Source: Brachypodius melanocephalos
Taxonomy: Eukaryota; Chordata; Aves; Passeriformes; Pycnonotidae
Assembly: GCA_013398615.1 (NCBI GenBank)
Contig: VZSR01000514.1
Location: 4,617,996 to 4,681,995, forward strand
DNA length: 64,000 nucleotides
Direction: 5' to 3'
Shown: positions 1-12,300 of the stretch, in pieces
How the letters are laid out: the number at the start of each line of letters is the position of its first letter
Numbering within the stretch: the first letter of the stretch is position 1
The notes under the pieces: generated by a model
What the model saw: the letters and a program-made list of their open reading frames with translations, nothing else
Told to the model about the DNA's origin: nothing
The model's database searches: none
Made by a program: the position numbers and the translations under genes

Positions 1-95
1 GAAGTTGTGCACAAAAAAGAATGAAAGCCAATACTATGCCCTTTGAAATATGAATTTATTTTTCTTTCAAACAATAACTTATTTTCATACTACAG

Positions 96-311
96 TGTAT
101 AATTTGGTCTAGAGGCTATGAAATTACTTACAATGTAAATGGGGCATTGCTTACTGAGCACATTAATGCAATTAATATGAGCCAAGATTTTAATGAAATG
201 TGTGTAATCCATTATTTAGATTATCCACCAAATGTTGGCGCATCTTTTATCTCCACACCAGCAAGATCCTTTGGCCAGCCAGGTCCTACATTTTCCTCTC
301 CTCCATCAGGG
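96..311 (+). CDS. RBM20: RBM20 exon (human exon 5 equivalent)
   Basis: The frame is open for 72 codons between a tacag acceptor (ends 95) and a GGG|GTAAGA donor. The end reads GASFISTPARSFGQPGPTF, which matches the region just before the human RRM (GTSYVPIPARSF...). The start CII fits the human CIL at the same exon boundary. The middle is poorly conserved and about 15 residues longer than the human exon as I recall it. The start is less certain than the end, because a tag at 110-112 is an alternative acceptor. Confidence 0.72.
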
Positions 312-3300
312 GTAAGAGTGAGTACCTAAGCAAACCGATGTCTGTGTTGAGATTCCTGTAGAAGCTACTTCTGCTTACTGAAATTAAAATCCTGAAGGCT
401 TTCTTCTAGACAATAATCTAAACATTCACTCTGTTATTTCAGCTTCCCTGCAGTTCTTTTATGTTTTTGATTTTGATCAAATATGAACTTGATTTTGTAG
501 TTCTTGTTTTGCTTTCTTTCTTTCCAGTGCTAAAAGTTGTTTGCTTGTCACAGTTATTTGGGGAGGTGGGTAAATACGTTTGTGTTTTCCATTGACTTTT
601 CCCCCCATTGTCTGAGTCTTTTTGACCCAGAAAGGTCAGTTTCATCTTGGAATGAAGATTTGGATTAGTTTTCAATTACCTTCAATATTGACCCCATCAA
701 AAAACCTTCTGTTTCTCTTGTTATTTATGTATAATATTATTTATTTTTTATATATAAGTAGCAATTGCTCTCTGCCTCTCCACTAAAGTCTTTCTCCCAG
801 GTAGCAGTATTGGCAAAGAGAGTGGCTGCAGCTTCACTGTTATTTGCCTAGAGATCCAATATCAGTTCATTATACTGGATTAACTTTTCCTTAGTTTATT
901 TTAGTGTAGTATTTATATCCTCTGCTGTCACTGGTAGCCTTTCAGCAATTTTGCTTTGATATGGAGCCTTCCATGGTTTAGGTTTATTAGTCCCTGCCCT
1001 GGATTCGATGCAGTTCCTCAGTTATATTGTTCTAATGCACATTTGAAATCCTAGCTCTATAATAAAAAATGCCAGAAAAAAGAATCAAAGTTAAAAGGGG
1101 TTCTTACACTGACGAAGCAGAACCATTTTAAAAGGGGAAAAAAAGGCAAATAAAAGCAAACCATATTCATAATGAAAATACGAAGTTGTTAGGGTTAAAA
1201 TGAAACTCATCACATATCAGAAAGCTACAACTAGACACACCAAAGACTTATGTTAGGGCATTCATGGAATAGCAGCAGTAATCCAGGGGTTCAAGTTTTC
1301 ACCTTGTTAACTTTTATGTATATATCTCTCCTGATGTGGTCTCAGACACTCTGGAAAGCCAGGCTGAGTTGTGTCCCTGTGATGCTCCAGTTCACATCAG
1401 GCACTGCTTGCAGAAAGGTCACCCAGATTTGCTTAATCCAACCGATTTTCTGCTGTGCAGTTTTACTGTGCAAGAGGTTATTTGAAGGGGTTTCAGCTTC
1501 TGCCTGTCACAGGCACTGTGAGTGCAGGCAAGCTAAGAGCAGAGCTGCTCATGACAGCTGCCTCCAAGGTCAGAGGTGGACTAGCAGTGGGTGCAGAGGA
1601 ATGTTCCTTTTCATCATGTCTGTCAGCTTCGCAACAAATGAAATTACTGCTAATACCAGTGTCATTTCTCTTTAGAATCTGTCACTATTTATCATTTAAG
1701 CTGCCTGAAGAAGTCCTCCTTCTGAATGACCTGCAGTATTTTGAGACATAAAAGAAACGATAACTTTGATTTTCCTGGATGCTGTAAACCTCTTTTTTCT
1801 TCAGAAGGCTATTGGATGAACAGGGAGCTATATTAGAGGTGTTAAGACTGAGTTTGCCAGCTGTCATTCACTCTGCAACCCAGGTGGCTTATAATTTATT
1901 ACACCTTTGCACGGTAGTATTCACTTTCAGCTAAGCTGCTGCCATTTAGCTGAGCAGTAGGAGATTACACTTGACCCTGCGTGTAATCATAAACAAAGTG
2001 TTCAGATTTCTGGAAGAGCTTGCTCTGTGCTGTCCATCTGCAAATAACTCTATCCCTCTGTAAAAGGCAAGTACTACCAGTCTTTGCTTGGGCATGGAGA
2101 GCCATTAACCCTGGAGGGATGAGATTGGCAGTTTCTTTTAGAAAAAATTCATGTGAAGCTCAAGAAAGGGATAAAGAATTTGAAAAGCAAGAAACAACAA
2201 CGACAAATAAAAAAAAAAAAAACCCAGCTGTAATAAAAAATTGCCAAATTGTATGGGTGAAATAATATTGAAAGTAATATCAGATGCATTTTGCTGCTCT
2301 GCATAATTTTTTTTTAATTTGTTTTTTGTAATAGCCATGCAGCTGCATTGGTAACCCCTCGTAGACATTGGTTGCAAAGAAAGTCAACTTTGAGTCTTAC
2401 TGAAAATTACATTCAACACCTGGCATGCAACAGCTCCTCTAACTTCCTGATTGTAGATATGGAAGGTGTATATTCCTTTTCTGGCCATGATTTACAGCTC
2501 TATTTAATGAATGGATCCAGTTTAACTGCAATCAGCTGACAAGATTATTGCTTGGTACAGCCTGTTGGCTTCTGGCATGAGTATGTGACCACTTCTTAAT
2601 CAAGAACTACAGCAGGTTTATGGCATAGCATTTTAATTTAAGCCATTGCTAATTGTAGGGAAGTGGCAATGTCTTACAGTTGTTTGATTTAATGTACTGA
2701 GGGCTGTGTGTGGGAACGTGGGCTCTGGAGCCAAGGCAGGGAAGAGCTGAGCCCTTCTAGTCCAATAGACTCTTACATACCATCTCTTAACAGATTTAAC
2801 AAAACAAACAGAAGGTCACTGGTGACCTGGGGTGTTCTTACACTGGGACTGCATTTGATGTTTCCTTTTCCTCTAGCTGTAGTGGTGTTCTTCAGCTCTG
2901 TGCTACATGCTGCCTTGCTAGATGTATGCAGACATCACTACCTTTTCTGTTCAATAGGAGTCGAATCGCTTCATCTTTTCTTTCAGGATCAGGTCTTTGT
3001 TATTTTCCTGCCAGAAAAAATACCTTACTTCTGGACTTTTGCACTTCTTTGACTTACGTTATGCACTTGAGTAGGCTCTGTGAGATGCAAGCTGGGTAGC
3101 AGATCACTGTGTAATGCACTGTCCTAATGGAACAAAAATACACAAACAGTTAAATGGTGAAGTCTGGAGGGAAGGCAACAGGATGGAGGTGTAAATAAGA
3201 TAACATTAGCTCTGTAACTTGTGAACTTGCTGACAAGCCAAACATTTGTGAGGGCTCTGGTGAACTTGATCCCACAAGATTACATCATTTGCATCTTCCC

Positions 3301-6300
3301 TTGAATGGCACAATTTTAACTGAAGGTAGAGTTACTTCTTCAGTAAAATCCTAATGCAGAGGTCATAAACATGGAGGGAGTCTGGAAAGGTTTAATCCTA
3401 TGTGATTGATGTTTTGCTTGTCATTAGCTATGGTAAATGAACTTTCTCTCTGGCTGTATCCTGATGCCTTTTCCACAGAGAGCGTAGAGCCTGCTTTCCA
3501 TGCCAGGGTGATGGGCAGCTCATTCGGAACTGCCCCAGCTCTCCAAAATAGACTTCCACCCTTGGGAAGTGATCCCCACTCCAGTGCTCTGTGCCTGTGC
3601 CAGCCCAGTTTGAGAGCTCTGCCTCCCTGCATGTCCAGTGCTAACTGTGCCCCCGGGGGGGAAGTCCCTCCTCCTGTGTGTCATTGCAGTGAGAGGGGAA
3701 AGTAGGAGGTTTTCTAACCCCACCTACAGCTGCATGTCCCCTCACAAGTTAAGTGGGATCACTTTTTAGCCCTGTCCCAGTCTGTTCAATGAAGAAGGAT
3801 TTAAATTTAGTCTCTGCTATCCTGAACACCCATGTAGTCACCTAAACTGATTTCCAATATCCATAAATTGAGCAAGAACTGCAGTGAGCAGTCAGTTTTC
3901 ACAGTAATATTGTTGATCCTGTTTGAAGGACAGTCTCCCTTCTAGAAATCCTCTCTGGACTTTGCCAAGTCCAGTGATGGAGACTCCATTGCAACCTGCA
4001 CTGCAGCTAAACATTTCGCTTTCCCTTGGTACTTCTAAACCAGGATGTTAAAAGGCAAATTTTTAGAGAATATTTTTTCTTAGTTGCAGGTACGCAGAGC
4101 AGACCATTTCATTTTTTTGCAGAAATGTAAGATGTTATCTAGTGGAGAGAATATCTACCATAAAAACATTGGTTTGAGTTGTGGGGTTTTTTTCCCAGTT
4201 TCCCCAGAGGAAATCTACACTGGGTCGAGTTGTCCACATTTGCAACCTCCCGGAGGGAAGCTGCACAGAGAATGATGTCATTAACCTGGGCCTCCCATTT
4301 GGAAAGGTCACCAACTATATCCTCATGAAATCTACTAATCAGGTATTGTACATTTGGGGTTACCAGTGTTGACATCTTTTGGCATAAAGACATAAAGATA
4401 TCTTAGTTCTAAGGTCACATATTGGCTTTAATAGCCGGTTAAAGAAAGACTGAGAAATGGACTGGGTGTTAAAATTTCAGCTTCAGGCCTGGAGATCTAC
4501 CCAGTTTTGTACTATCGAGACATTTTGCATAAGAAGAATCCAGAGAAAATGTATTGTGCTGCCTTTCCTCTCTTATACTTTGTATTTTTAATTATGTATT
4601 AGATTGTAAAGTTCTCTCCATTTGTGCTAGGCCTTTCTGGAAATGGCTTACAGTGAAGCAGCCCAAGCCATGGTACAGTACTACAAAGAAAAACCTGCTA
4701 TGATAAATGATGACAAGTTACTTATCAGGATGTCTAAAAGATACAAGGAATTGCAGCTGAAGGTAAGATGGTCATTCCTGATCAAATTATGTGAGTTTCC
4801 ACGGCACATCTGGAGAATACATTTTAAAAGATTCTTGCTGATTACTGATTTCTAATTAATGCTTTAATATTACAGGAAAAGAAATAAAGATAAATTAATG
4901 AATGTATATAATCAATCTTTTACACTTAGCTGCTTGCTCTTATTCTAAATTTTAACTCCTGGAAGAGACCCCATTTTTTTGGATCCTTTCATACCATTAT
5001 TTCAAAACTCTTTTCTGAGCTTCCTTGTGAGCAGGCTCCCTACATCGCTTGTCTAACAAAGGTCTAAAACACAGCCATGTGTAAGATACAACATGTCAGC
5101 AAAAATATCCTTTCAGTCAGGCATTAAACCCAGAACAATGCTTTTTTCACTGCTTCCATGCTTGAGCCATAGCACAGTCTTGACACCAAGCACTGGTAAC
5201 AGGACTAAACAGCATGCTAATTTCTTTTAATTCTTGTGAATTACCTAAGTTATAAAGCAAGTTTTTTGGGGTTTTTTTTTGTTTGTTTGTTTGTTTGTTC
5301 TTTTAACAAAAAGCGAAACTGTAGAGTGTGTGACACTTCTGTTGTGGACACTTGAGTGATGTCCAAAGATCACTGCTCTTGTGAAAGTATTTGTAGAGGC
5401 TTATCTACTGTCATGTAATGCTAAAAGAGTAATTTCATTTCATGGTGACTTGGACCAGAACTGGCAATGCAGAGCTTAAAAGCTCCATATTGTATTACCT
5501 AACACAGCACAAAGTTATTTTATGGAACAGCTCTGTAATGTTCCAATTTAATGTTAAGGGTCCTTTTATGAGCCTTCGGGAAAAAAAAATCAAGGAACTC
5601 GGATGGTTTGGCTTGACCTTTGGAAAAGCTTCTTTCTCTCCTGTATGTGTATACTAGTTTAAGGAGACTTAAAAAGAGTTGCCAAAAGTTAGTAAATCAG
5701 GGCAGACTTTCCTAATGTGATACAGGGAGTGGTTCAGAGGATAGGTGGTGGAGATTGTGCAACTTGACAGAGAGGCAGGAGTTACCCAGGAGAATGTGAT
5801 AGTTTGCCTAGATTCCAGGAAGATTTTTCTACTTTTCCAATGACAGTTTTTCAGGTCATGGAATTATTTTGCTTTGCATAAGAAAGAAAGCAAATAAAAA
5901 TACAAAGTGGGAAATATGCATGAGCTATATACTGTTACAAACTGCTGAGTTCCTGCATGATAATGTTGCTCATCTGTGTGTGCTCCAAGTGTGTGAGGAA
6001 TTGCAAGCACTCCGGCTCGTGTAGTGCATCCTACCTAGGAGTAATCAACACCCCAGTATACATCTTGCACTTAGGTTGTCTGAAGCTCTCCTTGTCTAAA
6101 CATAGTCCTTTAGAGCTATACTCCAGAATTAGTAACTCGGAGATCAAGAGAAGGCAGTTCATACCTAGAGGATCAGAGATAGGCTGCTATACATATTTGA
6201 TTCTGTTTCAGAAAAATTGTCTGTTTTGTTTCCTCTTAGAACCACTTCCTAGGGAATGCTTTGTAGTGATTGTGTAACAAGGTTTGAGAACAAGCTAGTG

Positions 6301-9300
6301 TTCAAAGCCTGTTAGAGCAGCCAAGTATGAGGAGAGAGAGCTACAACGTAATGGAGCAAATTTTCCGTTTGTATCATTTTACTGCTTTGATCGTGCTGTT
6401 GAGAAGACAACTGCAAAATGGAGTGTAACTACAACACTGAAAGGAAATATTTCTAGTTATAGTACAATTGAATGAAGCACGGATACTGTTTCTAGAGGGA
6501 CAAATCACCTGTATCAGCTTAGAGAGTAAAGCAGCATGCTAAACAGTGTCTTTGTTTTTATTAGAAACCAGGTAAGAATGTGGCTGCTATAATCCAGGAC
6601 ATCCACTCACAGAGGGAGAGGGACCTGCTGCGTGAAGTGGACAGGTAAAATTTCTCCAAAGTTTGGAACTGGAAGTCTGTAAACCTACAAGTAGAAGAAG
6701 CATTATCTGTGTGCTTCCCTCTTATTTCATTGGCTTTCCTAATTCGGATTTCACTTCTAAAATAGTATATATTTTTATATAGTTCAATAGTTGGTGCAGG
6801 GCCTGTAAAATGAAATTTGATTGAAACTGTGCATGTTATGAAAATAACTCTTTCCTACTGATTATGTCTCAGAAAATATGTCTGGCATGTGAAGGGCACA
6901 AAAAATGAAGCTGTTCCACTCTCCTCCCTGTTGAGTGAAAAGCATAAAGGCTGGGGGTGCTTTGAGACCAAGTGGGAAGGAGGCAGTTCAGATTAAAATG
7001 TATTTGGGTACATTTCTGATCTCTCTGACTTCTGGAACTTTCAGCAAAATTGGAGAGGAATCACAGTCCTAAAACATCTCTTTTAAACAGGTGGCCTTTG
7101 TCACTTCTGTGTCAGAGATGCCCTAGCTGAGTGAATATTAAGGGTACACACATTAGGATCATTGTAAAGGTATTAACATATTATAAGCTTTTAATGCTAT
7201 ACCCCTATGAGACGCTTTTAAGAATGAATGAATATATTCTTGACAGTTCTGTGGGGATTTAGTTAAGCTCTGTGGCTATGACACTGCCTTTTCTCCTGTT
7301 CACTGTTTGCAGCTGTGCAGTGCATGTCTGTGAAAGGCCTGGGGTCTCAGGTTCGCAGTCCCCAGGGCAGTCCCCATGAGCTTCCAGTGTACAAGGATTG
7401 GTAGACAACAGTGGGTCAGCCAGTTACAGCTGCCTTTTCCCCCTGCAGCAGGTATGGCACTGAGAGGCCCCGTTCCCGCAGCCCCATAAGCCGCTCACTG
7501 TCCCCTCGATCCCACACGCCCAGCTTCACTTCCTGCAGTTCACCACACAGCCCGCTGGGGACCAGCAGGACCGACTGGGGAAATGGGAGAGAGGCATGGG
7601 ATCAGTCCCCCTATTCTCGACGGGAAGAGGAAAGAGATAGCAGAGAATGGCGAGAGAATGGAGATGAAAAGAGGGATAGGACTGACACGTGGGTACACGA
7701 GAGGAAACATTATTCCCGACAACTGGACAAGTTTGATTTGGATGAACGGCTTGAAGGAGGCAGAGGACACCGAGAAAAATACCTAAGGACTGGTTCCCCT
7801 GGGTCCCTTCACCCTTTATCTGGCTACAAGAACAGGGAAGATGACTACTACCGAAAATCCTCTAAGTCAAAATCTGACAAGTTTCAGAGGCAGCTGCAGG
7901 ATTTACCTGGGAGATCTAAGAGAAAGGAAGAGGCAAAGTTAAGGGAACGCAGGCATTCTTACAGTGAGGACACTGCCAGGGAGGAGGCAACTGAACAGAA
8001 GCACAGCAAAGCATCAGAGGGCTCCAGGCAAAAACAAAATGATAAGAATAAGGTGAAGAAAGCTGAAAAAGACCAAGAAGATGCTGCTGCTGAAGGCAGT
8101 GATGTGAAGGAAACCAAACCTTCTGAGAACGAGGTAAACAGATATCTAAAAGTATATATAAGAAGTATAGATGCTGAAGTAATACATTTGCTGAAATATC
8201 TCAGAGCATTTGTTGTGAGTGTGATGCCAGCAATCTGAAATGTCTTTCCATTATAAAATCAGGGAATGTAGTCATAGAAGAAGTCTTGGGAGGACATCTT
8301 GTCCGTTTTGCCCAAACTATGCAGATCTATGCAGATCACTGTTGTGGTATTGGGTACCACATTCTGTGTCTAGTATAGAACTTTTGGGTAACAAATGAGG
8401 GGATGGGGACAGACAGCTGAAAACAAAACCAAGTGACAGTCTGCTATTTGCATGCAGTTTGTGTGTGAAGAGGCAATTGTCCTCCTGCTAACTGTGCAGA
8501 ATGCCCCATAGCTGCTCTTTCTGCATCCATCACTTGCTTCCACTGCCAGTGAGGAGGACTGAGTTATCTGGAAATTAAGTGATACTTTGCAGAGATGCAC
8601 AGTATTTATGCAGGGAAGTGGTTGCTACACTGTTAAAATGGGGAATGAACTTTTAATGAGAAACATTTCTTTCTGGATAACTCAACAGAGCAATTGTTCT
8701 AGTAATCATGTGTCCCTACCCTCAACTGTGGCAGGGATAATTCACACCACTCCCTTCAATGTTCTGGCAGAAATTTCTTCCCATGACAGAAACCACTGAA
8801 TCAGCTCACCTATAAAATTATGCAATTTCTGGAGAAATACTTCTAGTGGTAAAGTAGCAATGTTTGTGGGCTTGATTCTCCACTGGGAAAAAGTAGGAGG
8901 GGGAACACATCCAGATGCCTCATTTGCTCAGTCTCAGTACAGCCCACACTCGCATCCCCACCCCTTGGGGATCTGGTTACTGGCTCTTGGCCACCTTGCT
9001 GCCCCTGGAGTCCCCCAGGGATAGCTGCTGCCCTCCACCCCCGGGGCTGTTGGCACAGGAGGCTGCAGAGCTGCTTGGCTGACCAGGACTCTGTCTCTTT
9101 CTTGTGCCTTTGTGCAGCCATTATCAGTTGTTTCCACTTGACCTTCTCACGTGGGGCTAAATTGATGGAATTTCCTAGATTTGTAACTTGCTAGTCTGTA
9201 ACCTAGGCAGCAGCACTGCCTCATGCCATAGATAAGCATGTTTGTACCATCTTTTATCATCTTTCTCCTTTGGCTGGTATTTTACTATGATGTATGACTC

Positions 9301-12300
9301 CTTGGGATGATATGTCAGGGAGAAATGTCAGACAACATCCTAAATCACACTCCTCTGCATATTTTCCAAGTTATTTTACAGTGGCTTTGCTAAAGACGTA
9401 CCTCTCTGGGGACTACTCCTAGTAATTTATTTTAAAAGGAAGAAATAGTTTTGTGTGTCTTAAACTCACTTTTGCTTTGTCCCTCTTTTACTAAATACTG
9501 GGTAGTACTGTGGTTTTGTTCTTCCAATTCCATTTTAAACTGATCCTATGTCAATAAACAAAACAGTCGAGGTCTTCTGCAGAGCTTTAACACTGCTGCT
9601 CTCCTTACCACATCTGAGCCAACATAACAAATGTGGGTAGAGAACAGAAGAGAGGAGGCTGGAAATTTTAATGAATTGACATTCTCCCCCACCTGTCTTT
9701 TAGCCAATTCTGTGATATAAATTATACCTCTAATTTTGTTTAAAGTTCTTTTTCTTAATTTTTACTTGTGCAGCTCTGCTAATGGAATTTATTGTTGGGT
9801 CTTTTCTCACAGCCTAGTTGACTTGCATAAACTTTAGAAATAAAGAATGTGACCTTGTGAGTGACTTTGCTTCTCTAAACCCAGAATAGAAACATACTAG
9901 AGCACCACTGTGTGTTGCTATACGTGTATATGTATTTATTTTAGCTTGAAAAAGAGGAGCAAGTTCCAGTGAAGAGCTCACCTTCAGATAATAAACAAGG
10001 AAAAGAATCTGGAGAGATTCTGGAAAACACAAGGAAAGAGAAGGTTGGTGACACATTGTTGGTGTAGCTTCTTTGAGAAAATGATTGAACCCCCAGGTTT
10101 GGTAGCACGTTCTCCCAAATCAAGTATTAACTCCTCATGAAAAAACACATAAAGGAGTTGGAGAAGGAGGTTGTCTAAATTAACTTGCCTTATCTTGACC
10201 TCTGCTTTGAGGGACAGCTTTTCCTGACGTCTCCAGAACTCTTTTTTTAGTTATGCTTTGCTCATGTACATTGCTTCACATACATAGTGCTTGGCAGTGG
10301 CAGCTGTAAGGAATGTATGCCCAAGTGAACTGGGTAACTTTGCAAACTGTGCCCAAAAATAGGAGATGTGGTCAGTTAGTGAAGAAAGAGGGGACTATGA
10401 TAAATACTTTTTAGAACTCTGGCCTTATGAACTATAGATAGCAGTCTCCTGATTGATTCTGGTTTTAATTAAATAATGCCTTTATAGCACCCTTACTGCT
10501 TCATTGCAACTGGGGAGAGCAATGTCCCTGGAATTCCTCCAGCTTCATATCTGTAGGGTCATGGGTTGATGGTCAGATATGGAAGATATTGATATCTGTT
10601 GCTGCAGAAAACTGATCTCCTGGCAAGAGCAGTGCCAGCTCACAGAGTTTTCATGCTGTTTTAGGATTCTAGGAGGGGAAGTGTGGGAATGGCCAAACAG
10701 GAGGAGAATACAGATTATTAATAGATTATGTGTACACAAGTAGTCTGGGAGTTGAAATCTAAGATGCAAGTGTGTCTTAAAAGTAAGATATACCTTTTAA
10801 TTCTAAGACTTCTCAAATCCTGTATTAGTGCTTGAGTCCTGTAAGGCTGTGACTGCATGTATGAGGTGTTTCAGAACATGTACCTTGGAGTAAAACTGCA
10901 AACCTGCTTTTTCCTGAGGTTTAGGCCAGAGGCTCCCAGCACAGTCTCTGGCAGAGGGATCTTGCTGGTGGAAGGAAATGACTGCAGAAGGAAGCCATGT
11001 TTTCTCATTCACCATGTGAATTTAAAGGATCTGGTCCAGCAAAGTGAAAGCTACGGTGGCTCAAATGGGGTTTAATATATTTTCATTGCTGAGATGGAGG
11101 TAGAGGAAGGGGATCCCATAGTAGCATCAACTGGGTAACGAAGTGTAACACATTGTGCCTTGCTCTACTGCTTACAGAAAAGCAAGAAGCAGGGGGCTGG
11201 AGACACTGTAAATCCCCAAGGCAGTTACAGAATCTTCACAAAGGGAAATTCGAGTGATAATTCAATGGAGATTTTTTGTTCTTGTGTGTAAGGTTTAAAA
11301 TCACAACACCCTGGCATAACACCCTTTGAAACTAAATCAAGAGGAGTTATGCATGGCCATATCAAGGTTCTTCCTGGTTTCAAGGCCCACTTTTTAACAG
11401 TGATGATCTATAATCACCAGTCTCTCAAATGTTTTACATCTTTGTGACAGGACCGAGACTGGGAGAGTGGAAGTGAAATAGAAGGTGAGACCTGGTATCC
11501 CGCTAACATGGAGGAATTAGTGACAGTAGATGAAGTGGGAGAAGATGATTTAATTATGGAGCCTGATATAACTGAGCTTGAAGAAATAGTCCCAGTTGAT
11601 CAAAAAAATAAAGCTGCGTCAGAAATGTGTCCCTACATGTCAACTGTGTTAGAACTGAAAAACGATCACAGCCACTTAACCAGGAGTGAAGACAAATTTT
11701 CCCATAAAGCTTTAGAAACGAACTTCAGAACAGCAAAGGGCAGTGCAGCTTCTAGTGGCTGTCAGGAAGATGATGAGGATGATGATAATGATGATGCTGT
11801 AACTGAAGCATCAAGCCTAAATCTGGACCCTGAACAGAAGCCAGAGGAATTGAAAGAAGACCAATCTTCTAAGGAGTCTGATTGCCAGCAGAAGGAAGGA
11901 AAAATTGATAAGAGCTCTGACACTCATTTAGATCCTGAAGATCACCATATACCTTCTGTTCATCTGAAGGAAGAGCCTCTCCAGCTCCCTGATACATTCA
12001 CAGATGATTACAAACAGATGGGATCACAAGGAGCTGAGAGCAGAGAAGTTACGGAAACGCTCATTAAAAACGCTAGTGAAGAAACAAGACATGGAAGCCA
12101 AGAGTGTCCAGAGGCCAAGGGTAACTACTGCTTTTTTTCCCTTCAACCTGCAGAGAGCCTTGCATGTTTTCTCTGAGGGTAGACTGAAATTTATTGCTAA
12201 TGAGAATAAGTGTTGTTAATAGTATCAAGGCTTGTCCTTGGAGCAGCTTAGTAAAAGAACCCCAGTGCCTTTGGCCAAGCTAAACCATTAGAGCCTCTTA

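Noticed and set aside
7340..7370. Possible tRNA B-box (ggttcgcagtcc)
   Set aside because: No matching A-box or cloverleaf around it.
8240..8400. Possible very old CR1 tail on the minus strand (tcatagaagaagtcttggga)
   Set aside because: Only a few words resemble the CR1 end and the order is not convincing without an alignment.
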